From assembly GCA_029207755.1 (NCBI GenBank), contig JARCOQ010000025.1, positions 1,790,820 to 1,854,819 of the forward strand: DNA of 64,000 nucleotides. Reading direction: 5' to 3'. Position numbers and translations under genes: made by a program. The notes beneath the pieces are model-generated. The model made no database searches. It had not been told where the DNA came from and saw nothing but the letters and a program-made list of their open reading frames with translations. This stretch comes from Chamaea fasciata (Eukaryota; Chordata; Aves; Passeriformes; Sylviidae). Below are positions 12,300 to 24,200 of the stretch, piece after piece (position 1 is the first letter of the stretch; every line of letters begins with the position of its first letter).

Positions 12300-12818
12300 C
12301 GATTCTGGGAAGGTGAAAATGGGTTGGGGAGGACAAGGAGATCTCGAATATTTAGGGAATATTGAAATATTTAGAGAGTTGGGGTGCTCTGAGCTCTGGG
12401 CAGCGAGCGATGGGGGCTCAGCTCTCCCAGCTGTCCGGGGGCTGTTCCTCACCCTGCAAAGGCTCTTTTGTCTCGTTCAAAGCCGTGACCTCATTTTACA
12501 GACAGAAAACAGAGAGGGAGAAAACCCCCTCAACCTGCCGGGGGAGGTCAGGGACACAGATAACCGAGCAGAAAATTGCCACGAAGGGGTGGCCCTGTGA
12601 TTACTGGAGGGCCCGTTAGCTCTGTGCGGGTGCCCAGGGCTCCAAAAGTCTCCTCCGAGGGACAGCACGAGGTCAGGCTCCCGAAATTCGCAGCCAGAGG
12701 GGCTCTGGAAGTGTGGGGCTCTCTGAGGATGTGTGGAGTTTGGGTTGTTCCATTTTTTTCCCTCTGAGGAACGGGCTCAGGGGTGGTTGGAGCTCGGTGG
12801 TGGGTGCTGGTGGCTCCT

Positions 12819-13085
12819 GCTGGGGTGGAATCCGTCTGAGCCCTCTGTGGGGTCAGGGATATCCATCCTCATCCCTCCTAAAACTCCGCAATTTGTTCCT
12901 GCTGGGGCGAAATTTGTCTGAGCCCCATGTGGGCGCATTTTGGGGTCAGGGACACCCCTCGTCCCTCCTGAAACCCCACAGTTTGTTCCTGCTGGGGCGA
13001 AATTTGTCTGAGCCCCATGTGGGCACATTTTGGGGTCAGGGACACCCCTCGTCCCTCCTGAAACCCCACAGGTTGTTCCTGCTCT
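12819..13085. repeat. 90-bp tandem repeat, about 3 units
   Basis: 'gctggggcgaaatttgtctg' occurs at 12901 and 12991. A diverged first copy starts at 12819 (8 bp shorter), and a partial last copy ends near 13080. The two central units are almost identical. Confidence 0.88.
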
Positions 13086-13089
13086 GCTC

Positions 13090-15600
13090 CAGCTGCTCCG
13101 GGCTGGATTTGCAGCCCCGTGTCCAACCTTGGCCTTTGCTGCGGCCGCTGGTTTTTGCTCAGACACCAGAACTGTCCTTCCCACCCCAAAACCCATCCCC
13201 GTGGCTGTCAGATCCCAGGAAAAAAAGCCCGGAATGATGGGGCAGAACTCCTGGAAGCCGCAGAGGACCCCGAGCTGGCTCTCCCGGGGGTCAGACGTGT
13301 CCTCCTCACGCAGCATTTCTGCTCCAGCTGCAGACGAGAAGTTCCAGTTTCACTTCCCACTTTCCCAGCGCCGTGAGCAGACTCAGCAGAGCGCTCAGGG
13401 CTGCTGGCTCCCCTTCTCCTCGCTGTGACAGGCGGGGGGAAACGATTCTCTTTCGCTCAACTCTACCGAGGGCTGAGGAGTTTTTATAACTCAGGAGTTT
13501 GGTGTCGCCGCGTCCAGTGCTGAGCTGGCTGCGGTGGCACGGCCCCGTGGGTGCCCCGAGTGCCACCAGCACCGCTTTGCTCTTCTCTCTCCCAGCTCCA
13601 CTTTGTCTCGGGGTAAGCACTTTGTGGTCCCTGCTTTGCTGAGAATTTTTTTTTTTTTTTTTTTCCCAGAAAGATTTCAGCGGTGCGGGCGCAGGAAATC
13701 CCTGGCGCTGGCTCGGGCGGGGAGGGTGCAGAGGGAGGATTCGCCCCTCACAGCAGGGCGGTGAGGAGCAGCACCGGAGCTCCTGGGTGATTTAGGGAGC
13801 TGCAGTGGAAGGAAAAGCAGATTCCAGGTGCCCCCGGGGTTTTGGTGAGTGTGGCTTGGCTCTGTGGGGTCGTTGGGGGGGATCCCGTGAGCCCTGCACT
13901 GTCCTGCTGTTCGTGCTGGGGGTTTTCAGGGACTTTTGAGGGGTTTTTTGTCCAGTCTCAGGGCTCTGGGGACGGTGAGGACAGGGGGTGACAGTGCTGG
14001 ATTCCCTGCAGGAGTGGGAATTCTCTGCAGGAGTGGGATTTGGACGCTCCCCTACAAGCACAAACCTTCCCAAGCCTCACCTCTGCCGGGGATGCATCCG
14101 TGGGTTCCCCAGGGCCCAGCAAACCCATCCCCGAGCCCCAGATCCCCTCCCAGTGCCTAACTGGGACGTCCAGCCGGCCTTACTGGGCCGGATCTGCTGC
14201 AGGCTGCGGGGTCTGGGGGGCTCAGAACCACCTGTTGGCCTTCCAGCCGAGGGGAGGCCGCTGCCCTTTTGAAGCGTCCGTCCCTTTTTCCTTGCTCCTC
14301 ACTTCCCCGGGATTCCCTTTTACAACCAGCCCATTGTGCCGCGGGCTCCAGCAGCTGGGTGGAGTGTTTCAGGCTCAAGTGTAATTTCAGTGCCTTTAAA
14401 AGCTTTTTTTGGAGGGCTTTTTTTTTTTTTTTTAATGCCTTTTTTTTTTTTTTCCACTTTTTTTTTTTTTTTTTTCCTCCTGAAGAGGACAGCAACGCCA
14501 ACAAGGGATAATTTGATGGATTACTCTGCGGGGCTGAGGGGGGCTCTCCTTAATCCCCTTTGTGGGGCTGCTTGAGGAGACGCAGAGCAGAAGCCCCCCC
14601 AGCCCCGAGGCAGAGAAAAGGCAGCTCAGCAGGGTGGGTTTTACACTCTGACACATAAATACAGGCCCTGGTCATGTGGTGCCGGATATAATCTGTGCCC
14701 GTCCCCACGCCGAGGAGAAGGGGGCACCTGGAGGGGGCTTATTTTTTTTTTTGGCCCCCCCTTTCCAGTTCAATTTACATTTTGATTCTTCTGCTTTTTT
14801 TTTTAAAAAAAAAAAATATAATAAGTGGAGAAGAAAGGCCGGGGGAGAGGTTGATTTGGATCAAGTGCCAGGGGTGATGGGCACAGTGTTTAAAGAGCAG
14901 AAAGGAGTGAAAAGCAGAAGCAGATCATCTCATTTCCCCTCCCGCTCCGGAACGGGGGGCTCCTCATGAATAAAAGCAAGAGCTTTGGGTCGTGCAGCAG
15001 CAAAACAAAGCTGGGGCTCTGCTGTGGAGCCAGCCAAGCTTGTCTGGAGCTCTGGGGCTGCCTGCAGCAGGGCTGACTCCGGCTCAGGGGAGCGTGACCG
15101 GCAGGCCTGAGGCTCTCGGGGCTGAAATGCGGCTGCTTTTGGGGGTGTTGAGGAGTTTGGGAGGTTTTGCTGGATGAGGTTTGGTCAGGAGATGGAGTCC
15201 TGAGCGGGGAAAACGCTGCCAGGCCCCGCTGTGCTCCAGCACAAATCGCAGAGTGGCTCCTCCAGCCCAGGCTGGGGGTGCCCTGGAGCTGAGCTCGGCT
15301 TTGCTGCGGCTTTTCACCCCATCCCCACTGAGCTGAGCCCACCTTTGGGGTGCCCCCGGTGAGGTGAGGCTCATCCCGGCGGCCCTGGGCCCTGCTGGCC
15401 GCAGGACTCGGGGTGCCCGTCTCCAGCTGTGCCCCCGTCTCCAGCTGTGCCTCCAGCTCCTGTGCCCAGCTCCTGGTCCTGCTCCTGGCATGGATGGCAC
15501 GAGCGAAAAGGAGGGAACGAAGCAAAACTCTCTGAATGTTTCCAGCTGGCAGTTGCTCTGAGATCTCCTCGTCCTCCCCCACCCGTTCTCGCCCTGCCAG
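13090..15600. other. Stretch without a recognised gene; poly-T cluster
   Basis: Three T tracts of about 15-20 bases sit together at 14417-14475, with further T/A tracts near 13647-13664, 14741-14750 and 14796-14816. No gene was recognised. Confidence 0.5.
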
Positions 15601-15605
15601 AGTCG

Positions 15606-15675
15606 CCCCTCTGGCCGTGGAGGGGAGTCCAGGCCAACGTTCCAAGGGAATTTCTGTCACCCTCTGCCAGAGGGG
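15606..15675 (+). repeat. Small dispersed element with inverted ends, copy 2
   Basis: It begins 'cccctctggc' and ends 'gccagagggg'. It is the inverted counterpart of 12229-12299, 3.3 kb away, with conserved internal text and a few substitutions. See the note on copy 1. Confidence 0.55.
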
Positions 15676-16119
15676 TGAAGCCCAGCCAAGAGCTGCTGGC
15701 ACTGCTGGGCTGGTGTGTGACCCTCAGGGTGTCACCGTGGCCTCGGCTGGGTCGGGGACCCCTTGGTGACACGGGCAGCTCCTGTTTGGAGCGGGAGGAG
15801 GAGGAGGCCTGGCTGGAGCAGTTCCTGTGCCAGAGGAGGGTGAGCCGTGGGACGGCAGCCTGGGGCTCTGCTCTGGGGGTGACGTTCGTGCCGTGGGCTG
15901 AGGTTACGGCACCCCCGGGGCTGTTGGCGCAGCTCCTGGGAGGAGTGTGAGGTGTGGGGGTGAAGGGCGGGCAGGACAAAGGTTTTCCCAGCCTGGCAAA
16001 CATTCCCTCTGCGCCGTCCGTTCCCAAACGGAGGAGCCCTGGGCCGTGTGTCCGTGCCAGGGATCCCTCGTGCCTCAGCAGCACAAACCGAGCTGGACAG
16101 CAGCTGACAGAGCAGGACA

Positions 16120-16349
16120 CAGCCTGGAGCTGCACCCAGGGAAATACTGGATATCAGGAAAAAGCTTTTTACGGAAAGGTGATAAAGTATTGGATTGCCC
16201 TGCCCGGGGAGGTGCCGCAGTCACCATCCCTGGGTGTGTTTTTAAACAAAGCCTGGATGTGGCACTGGTGCCAGGGTTTAGCTGAAGAGTTGGGCCTGGG
16301 TTGGGCTCGATGATTCTGAAGTTCTCTTCCAACCCGGTGATTCTGTGGC
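16120..16349 (+). mobile_element. CR1 LINE 3' end
   Basis: Characteristic CR1 text runs in order: 'tggatatcaggaaaaagctt', 'gccccggggaggtgccgcag'-like, 'tcaccatccctgggtgtgtt', 'ggcactggtgccagggttta', 'ttgggctcgatgattctgaa', 'ctcttccaacccggtgattc'. It ends in the ATTCTGTG octamer typical of CR1 tails. 5' truncation is usual for this family. Confidence 0.85.
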
Positions 16350-17115
16350 AGCTCCGGATTTTAGCGCTGGGAGCAGCAGGGTCCCCCTGTAGGTGCTGCG
16401 GGGCAGGGGAGAACCAGCCCCCACAAATCCAAGGGTTTCCCTGCGTGGAATTTGGAGCCGTCCTCGGGAACGGCCCCTCGGTGACCGCGGCTGCTCCTGC
16501 AGCATCTCCCAGGATCGATAGATCCGGGATCTGCCCTGGGGGGATGAGGGAGGGAATCCCAAACCCACCGGGTCCTCCTCGGAGTGGATTTCCAGCGGCT
16601 GCTGCTCCTTCCCTCAGGACGGAGCCCCGGGGGCTCAAAGGGAACGGGGAGTTAATTCAGACACCCCCAATAACTCCACCCTCCTCCCCGCTCTGCAAAC
16701 GGGGTCAGGGAGATTTGGGAGGGGGTCAGGAGAGGTCAGGTGAGTTTTCCATCCCGTCCCAGGAGCCTGCCAGAGCTATTCTCCATGGTGCATCTCCCAT
16801 TCAGCGCCGCTGAAAGGACACTGAGAGCTGTGAAAGGCCCTGGCAGCTCCCCAAGCTCGCTCCCTCCCCTCCGGCTCCTCTCCCACCCCTCTCTCCCAAA
16901 AGGGCTTCCAGGGAATTCATAAAGAGCCCCTCGGAGGGTTGGAAGTGTCGTGTTGGGGACCCTTTTGGCTTCCCCTCGCTCTGGGTGCCAAAGCTGGGAT
17001 GGGCAGGGAAGGATCCGAATTCTCTCTGGGTTGGAGCAGCCCCACCTGAGCCCAGGGATTTCCTTCCCTAAGGGAATAAGGCAGGCCTGAAAGGGAAGAA
17101 ATAATTAATAACGAA
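16350..17115. other. Stretch without a recognised gene
   Basis: GC-rich sequence between two CR1 fragments. Nothing supportable was seen. Confidence 0.5.
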
Positions 17116-17117
17116 AT

Positions 17118-17320
17118 CATCAAATGGTTCGGGTTGGAAGGGATCTCAATTCTTATTGTGTTCCACTCCCTTGCCACATGCAGGGTCACCTTGGACCATC
17201 CCGGGCTGCTCCAGCCTGGCCTTGGACACTTCCAGGGACGGGGCAGCCACATTTTCTCTGGGAAACCTGTTCCAGTTCCTCAGCATCCTCACCCCGCGTC
17301 AAACTCCCCGCTCTCTGATC
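17118..17320 (-). mobile_element. CR1 LINE 3' end, reverse orientation
   Basis: 'aaatggttcgggttggaagg' and 'gatctcaattcttattgtgt' are followed by 'ctccagcctggccttggaca', 'cttccagggacggggcagcc' and 'acctgttccagttcctcagc'. This is the CR1 3' end read in reverse, oriented opposite to the copy at 16120. Confidence 0.85.
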
Positions 17321-20300
17321 CCTGCTGGTTGTTATCTTTGGAGGAGGTGCACAACCACTGCAGATCAAACATTTATCAACCACCACAGTCAACACCACCT
17401 CCTGAGATTGTGGAGTAGCAGGACACGGATCCTTCCAGGGATAAATGAGATTTTTCTCTGCCATGTGAGTACACCCACGTTTTATTTTTAAAACAACCAG
17501 CCCTCACTCTAAGCACTGCTGAGCTGTGATTTCCTCCAAAACCCCGTGCTGGGAAGATTTAGGAGACTGCGGGGAGGAGAGACTCCTTTGTGCACATCCA
17601 TCAGTGCACATCCACCTTTTCCAGGTGTTTTTGGGGCCGGTTTTCCCCTAAAAGCTTCCCTGGCTTCATCCTCTCTGCTGCCTTTGTCCAGCCACGCTCT
17701 GCTCCTGCCCTGGACCCGCCCTCCTACCTGGCTGCCAGGTGAGGCAGCCTCTGGGAGTTGATTTGCTGTTTCTCTGCAGGGAAAAGGGAAGGGAAAAGTC
17801 GGGTTTGCAAACTTTTAGAAGCAAACGTGAGTGCCCAAAGTGGGTTTGGGGAGGGTTTGGCTCTCCCGAGGGAGGGAAAAGGAAGAGCAGCAGCTGATGG
17901 CCCGTGGAATGCCAGGGGACAGCTGTGGGAAAGCCCCACATGTGGCTCCCTCCTGCTCCCCGGTGCAGGAAACCACAAAAAAAATTTCCCTTTTCGGGAT
18001 TGTTGTCCTTGTCGAGGTGCTCCTTGAGGAGGAAAGGACAAATTCTCCTCCTGCCGTGGGAATTTGGGGAAACTGAGGCCGGAGGGGGAGAAGTGCCAGA
18101 GTCAGCTGGGCCAGCTGGGGCTAGGAAAGCCAAAAATCCCTCTGGGATTTGGCTGGGAAAGCCAAAAATCCTCCCAAATCCCTCTGGGATGGGCAGGGTG
18201 CTGCCAGCTCCCCTGGCTGAGCTGGAGCTGCTGCTGTTCCCCCAGCTGGAGATGGATTTTCCTGACTCCTTCCAGGCCAGGGGATAAATCCCCCTGGGAA
18301 AGATTGGATCAGGGCGTTGAGGAAAGGGTGTTTGGTCACCCAGGGCCAGCCTGTCACCTGCAAAGGGACATCTCGTTGGCTTTAAAAAGAAAATACCAAC
18401 CCCACGTCCTCAATCTCTGCTGGAGCAGCGAGGGAGGGTGATAAATGTGAATATCAGGGGATTTTTTTTTTTTCGGGCAGAATTCAGGTGTGAGCCCAGA
18501 GCTGGGGTTTCCTCAGGGCAGCATGCAGTGAGGGGGTGCCAGCAGGGTTTGCCCGGCCCTCAGCGAGGGGCCCGGGCACAGCAGCGGCGTGGTGCCAATA
18601 ACTCCGCTGTTATCAGCACAAAGGGAGGGCCCTGAAAGCGAAGCCGTGCCGGGTTCCACCTCTGCTGCCCTGCAAACGCCGCAGCAGCTTTCCCCGGGCT
18701 GGGCTGCAGGGAGCACCTGCCGGGGACGAGGTGAGTCCTGCATCCCCGAGCCTCCCAAACCTCCCTTTCCCAGCCTTTTAATCCTCACAAATCAGCAGCC
18801 CGGGGGGATTTTCCTGCTCTTTTTCCCTTCTCTCTATTCCGTAGGGGAAAAAAAAAAATAAAAAATAAAATTTAAAAGAGTAATTAACAGGTGTTGGGGT
18901 AAAGTTCGGCTGGAACAGGGAAGCTCATCGCCTGGTGCAGTTTTATCTGCAGCTTTATTGCAGCTGAGGCTTCTCGTCCAATTCCTGATTATTGCTTCGG
19001 GGGTTTGTTTTCTCCTCAGAGCCCTCTGAGGGTGTGGAGGGGGAGGAGAGGTCTGCTCTTACCTGCGGATAAGAAATTCTCTGGAATCCTCAGGCAGATG
19101 GACAGAGCCCTGCCGCCTCCCCAGCGCCCTGCCACTGCAGAAAACCAATTTTTAATCGGCGTGAGGCATCTTTTGCTTGATGTTTGGGGTTTATTTTGGG
19201 ATAACTGCCCCTGTCTGAGCTCTGCAGACCCCCAGCAGACACTGGGGGTGTCATCACACCCCCCTTTGAGCTCTAACTGAGATCTGTTGATTTTCCCTTT
19301 GTGAATCCGGGAACGGCAGCCGGGTTTGCGCTGCTGGAGCTGAAATTCCTCCTGCCGGGGCTGGGATGCAGCTGGGCAGCCTCTGACACAGCCGGGCTGA
19401 CACATGCCGTGTCCAAGCCACATCTGAGCGAGGTGGGCGCTGCCCCCGGCGCTGGAGGGATGCTCAGCCGGGCCGGGGCCATCGGGGCTCCCTTTGAAGC
19501 CTCGGCGGGGGATTAAAGCAGAGCCGATGCTGTTCCCCCTCTCTTTGCTGCCCGACCTTGGCCCGTTTAAACGCTGGCGGGTGTTGAAAGGAGCGATCTG
19601 TGACAGCCGAGGGGCGGTGAAGGGTCCCTAGAGGGGAATAATCGGGGTTTTTATTGAGCGGCACTGGCAGCTCCTGAGCTCGGGAGTGGCAGGGAGCGAT
19701 GGCTGAGCCTCGTCCCCGCCCTGCCAGCCTCCCCCGGCCACCCCGTCGTGGGTTATCAGCCGGCGGTGACGCGGGGAGACGAGAAAAGGGACAAAACTCT
19801 CCCGCCTGTACCTGCCCGCGCACACCTGTGCAGCGGTGGAGGGCTCGGGGAGCGCGCATTTCACCGGGCCGCCTCCCCGAGGTGCTCCCAGCAAATTTTG
19901 CTGGGCACCTTGGAGGGTTTTGGGGACTGGGAGGCGGCTGCTCCCTCCCGGCCTGGCTGCTCAGCCCCGTCCCCATCCCGCGGCCTCTCCCCCGCGGAGA
20001 AACTGGCGAGAAGGGAGCAGTCACAGGGCAAATAAATGACTCAGGCTAATGAGTAAGGTAATTGCCGCTCGCTGTTAGATGAGGCTAAAGTGGGTCAGGT
20101 TTGTTTGTGAAACTCCGCGGAGGCACCATCTGCTCCCTGCGCCCCGTCCCGGGGGCCGGGGATGGGATTGGGGTGGGATTGCTTCCCCAGGAGCCCGAGG
20201 AGCAGCACGGGGGGTGTCCTGGGCTGGGGCTGTCCCCGTGTGGCTGCAGGCACTGCCCTGACCCTTGGAGGGGCTCTGAGGTGATTTCCCCGTGGGAGGA

Positions 20301-20858
20301 GACCCCCAATCCTTTGTCCCTCTGCCACCTGGACGAGGTGGACAGGATGGAGAGGTCACCAGTCCCCGAGGGCAGGATTGGCTTTTCCCAAACCCTGTCT
20401 CACCTGTCACAAACCTGGCAGGGATGGCGTGGGCTCGGTATTTTCTGAGCCTGAGAATCGCTGAACTCTTTCTAAGAGAGACTTTTCAACAGTTTTTCTT
20501 TTTTTTTTTTCCCCCCAAAACAACCTTGTGTAAACGATATTCTTTTCTCGTAACGACAGGTGTTGTTTGCCATTTCTGTTATTTAGCCAATGGGAGAGGC
20601 GTTAGTCTCATGGACTAATAATGTGCTTTTTTAGAGCAGCACGTTATAAAAAAGCTGAATAAATTGTAAATAAAGCCCTCTGGTTTCTTCTGCCTCCTGA
20701 CTGGAGCCAGGCATCTCTATTCCGTGTCCCATTGCGACAAGGACGGAGCTTTCCTCCTTCCACCTGCCCCTCTCGCGGCCTGTCGGCATGGGGACTGTCC
20801 CTTCCAGCAGTGACACATCCGTGTTTTACCCTGGGTTTTACCTCTTCTCCCCCCACAG
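17321..20858. other. Region 5' of SLC45A3 without a recognised coding exon
   Basis: It includes a small duplication around 'gaaagccaaaaatcc' (18125-18175), a CpG-rich part at about 19650-20040 and a consensus AP-1 motif TGACTCA at 20037-20043. Some of it may be SLC45A3 promoter or intron 1. Confidence 0.4.
18640..18730 (+). other. Possible non-coding exon with strong donor
   Basis: A GC-rich stretch ends in 'ggggacgag|gtgagt', a near-perfect splice donor at 18731, 2.1 kb before the acceptor at 20858. It is an alternative candidate for the SLC45A3 non-coding first exon. The donor match alone is weak evidence. Confidence 0.2.
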
Positions 20859-21109
20859 GCCACAGCCCGTGAGCAGCAGGGGCAGCCCGCAGTGACACCC
20901 CTGCCTGGACCCGGCAAGAAGAAGAGGAAGAGGAAAAGACGGTTCCTCCGCCGTTGATAAAATGGGAAGCAGCATCTCCCCAGCAGCCCGGGAAGGGAAG
21001 CTCCTCTCCTCGCCTGGGGGACACCTCTGGCAGTTGTGCAGCTGGCAGGACACAGCCCTGCGCCACTGAGGGCTGGGGGCAGCGCGGCTGGGCCGGGGTT
21101 GGGGACAGC
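20859..21109 (+). other. SLC45A3: SLC45A3 5' UTR part of the first coding exon
   Basis: A pyrimidine-rich stretch 'cttctccccccacag' ends at 20858 and makes a good acceptor. From there to the start codon at 21110 lie 251 bp without a better start. In human the first coding exon is also preceded by a non-coding exon, so a splice here is expected. Confidence 0.5.
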
Positions 21110-21257
21110 ATGTCCCTCCAGAGCCGCCGGGCCCAGCTGCTGCTGGTCAACTCGCTGACCTTCGGGCTGGAGGTGTGCCTGGCCGCCGGCATCACCTACG
21201 TGCCGCCGCTGCTGCTGGAGGTGGGCGTGGAGGAGAAGTTCATGACCATGGTTTTGG
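21110..21257 (+). CDS. SLC45A3: SLC45A3 coding exon 1
   Basis: ATG at 21110; encodes residues 1-49 plus one base of residue 50. It covers TM1 and GITYVPPLLLEVG, ends ...FMTMVLG and is followed by donor gtaggc at 21258. Confidence 0.93.
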
Positions 21258-24200
21258 GTAGGCGGCTTTTTGTCACCTCCTTGTCGAGGCTTTTTGGGGT
21301 GTTTTTTTTTGGTTTTGGTTTTTGTTTTGTTTTGTTTTTAAAACCTTGCAGTCCGGAGGGTGGGGGTGAGTAAGGGCAGGAAGAGCTGGTCCCTGTGACC
21401 CGCTGAAACCTCCCAAATTGACCAAATATCCCTTTCTAGAAGGGCAGGGAGAGTTGGTCCCTGTGACCTGCTGAAACCTCCCAACCTGATGAAATATCCC
21501 ATTCTAGAGTGCACGCAGACCCTGTAACCGCCCCGGTCTCTTCCCCAGGGATAGGCCCTGTCCTCGGGCTGGTTTTCGTGCCCCTCATCGGCTCAGCCAG
21601 CGACCAGTGGCGCAGCAGCTACGGCCGCAGGAGACCTTTCATCTGGCTGCTGTGCCTGGGCGTGCTGCTCAGCCTGTTCGTCATCCCCCACGCCGGCAGC
21701 CTGGCCGGCCTCTGCTCCCCGGAGCCCCGGCCTCTGGAGATCGCCTTCCTCATCCTGGGCATCGGGCTGCTGGATTTCTGCGGCCAGGTGTGCTTCACCC
21801 CGCTGGAGGCCCTGCTCTCCGACCTCTTCCAGGAGCCCGACAGCTGCCGCCAGGCGTTCTCCGTCTACGCCTTCATGATCAGCCTGGGGGGCTGCGTCGG
21901 CTACCTGCTGCCGGCCATCGACTGGGCCTTCCTGCGGCCCTACCTGGGCGGGCAGGAGAGCTGCCTCTTCGCCCTGCTGGCCCTCATCTTCCTCGGCTGC
22001 GTGCTGGCCACGCTGTTTGTGACCGAGGAGGCCGCGCAGGGGGACGTCAAAGAGGGGCCGGCGCTCAAGGACGCGTCCCCGAAGCTGTCCCCGTGCTGCT
22101 GCCGGCGGGTGACGTCCTGCTGGCTGCAGGGCAGGCGGGTGCTGCAGGCTGCCCGGAGCCTGTGCGCGCTGCTGCCGCGGCTGCACGGCCTCTGCTGCCG
22201 CGTGCCCAGGGTCATCCGCCGCCTCTTCGTGGCCGAGCTGTGCAGCTGGATGGCCCTGATGACCTTCATGCTGTTCTACACGGATTTTGTCGGGGAAGGG
22301 CTGTACCACGGCGTGCCCAGGGCCACGCCGGGCACCGAGGCCAGGCGCCGCTACGACGAAGGTGAGGAGCGAGCCGGGTGTTGACGCCGTTTTATGCTAC
22401 AGCTCTGAGGTTTAGAAGGCTGAAAATTAATTTTTTTTTTTATTATTTTTGAGTTGTGTTTTGTCGCTAGAGGACACAAAATGAAGGACATGTATGCAGT
22501 TAGTTGCCAGGGCAAGAAAAGAGCGCGGTTTATTTGGGACCTGGATTTATATAGATTCTTGGGACCTCGATTTATATCGATTCTGGACAATGAGCAGGGG
22601 TTGGAGGATGAAGGTCGCCACCTCTCCAACCACACTGGTCAAGCTAAGAGTCCATCAATTGTCCCTCCTCAAGAGGGGGGTGATAGACACGGAGAACAGT
22701 TTAGGTTCCACCACTTTTGTTTACCTAAAAGTCCCTGAGAAACTCCACTACAAAAACGCAAACATCAGAAGGCTGAAAAAGATCAGGGCGACAATGTTCC
22801 TTTTTTAAATACTATTTCACACAGACCAGTTTGGTTGGTGAAAACAAAGGCAAAACCTCTTCACTCACATTGGTCAGAGCAGAGGGACATCAAGGAGAAG
22901 TCCCTCCTAGGAAAAGGAATGAATAACAAAGCCGCAGTTACAAAAACACTTCTCCCTTTTGCAGAAAATTCCCTGGGAAAAGAATTTCAGAAAACCAAAA
23001 CACCTCAGGCAGGGAACCAGGGCTACAGGGTGTCCCCCGGGGGTACAAACATTTATTGGGAGCTCAGGGTGGGCTCAGCTCTCTTGGTAATGCCACAAAA
23101 AGTTGAAAAGTTTCTCTTGAGAAGAGCCCAGCAATTCTCAAGCTCAGACAACACCGAGCCCACAGCCCAGGGTTGCGCTCCCGAGCACTGAGGTGGGATT
23201 TGCTGCTTCTTCCCTGCGCTCTGCTGGGAGATTCCCACCTCCCAGCCGCTTCTGGGAGCTCTCCAGCAGCTTTCCCAGCTCTCAGCCCCTTCTGCAGCGC
23301 TTTAGCGCTGCCACATCCCCAGCCGGGGACGCTGCTCCAGCAGCCCTTCACCTGCCCGCAGGTGTTACCTGCCGCCCCATTTCGGCTGCTGCCTTTCCCT
23401 CCTCGCCTAACCTCCTTTTCCCTCCCCCTAATCCAAATCTTTTGTTCCGGAGGCACCTTCCTGGCCCTCCTCCTGCAGTTTTCCGCTCGGAGGGCCCTGC
23501 GGCACACACTGCCCCTTTTGTACTGGGTGTCTGTTTAACTTCGAGGCGGTTTAATTATTATTTAACACCCGGCGCTGTTTAGCTGCCAGCGGGTCAGCCC
23601 TCCATTGTGCTGGCCGTCATAGAAACACGCCTTGAGTAACGATTCCCCCCTCCTCCCCAAAGAGTTAATGGCTTTAATTCCCAAAGAGTTAATGGCTTTA
23701 ATTCCCTGAAACCGGAGAGATCTTGGCGAAAGGGTAAAGTCCGCATCGCTACCGGATCCCGCCGTTTAGGGCTCGCTCTGTACTTTACCTTGGCCCCGGC
23801 ACAATCCCTTTGTTCTGCTGCTGCCTTTGGCATCAGATAACCCCAGCGGATCCTGGTTCAGCCGCAGGTGACACGTCCCGGGGCAAGAGCAGGAGGAGGA
23901 AAGGGGCAAGCAGCGGTTTCCAAAGACGCGGATGGCATTTGGGCTCCCAGCTGGCAGGGCCGGTGTGACCGGGGTGCCCACGGGGGAGGGAGAAAGGAGC
24001 TGGGGGGGCGGCTGCTGCAGTCCTGGGGGTGGTCGGGTGATGCTGCTCTGCCTCCTGAGCCCGCCCGGGCTGGCTGTGCCCCGCTCTCTGCGTGGCAGTT
24101 TGGGGTTGGAGCAGAGGGAAGGAGGTTTTTGGAGTTTGGGACTGACAAAGAGGGATGTTCTTGGGGTTAGGGACTGACAGAAAGGGAGGGATGTTTTTGG

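Noticed and set aside
22830..23140. Internal retroviral sequence after the LTR in the SLC45A3 intron
   Set aside because: No gag, pol or env-like translation was found in any frame, so a solo LTR with ordinary intron beyond it is more likely.
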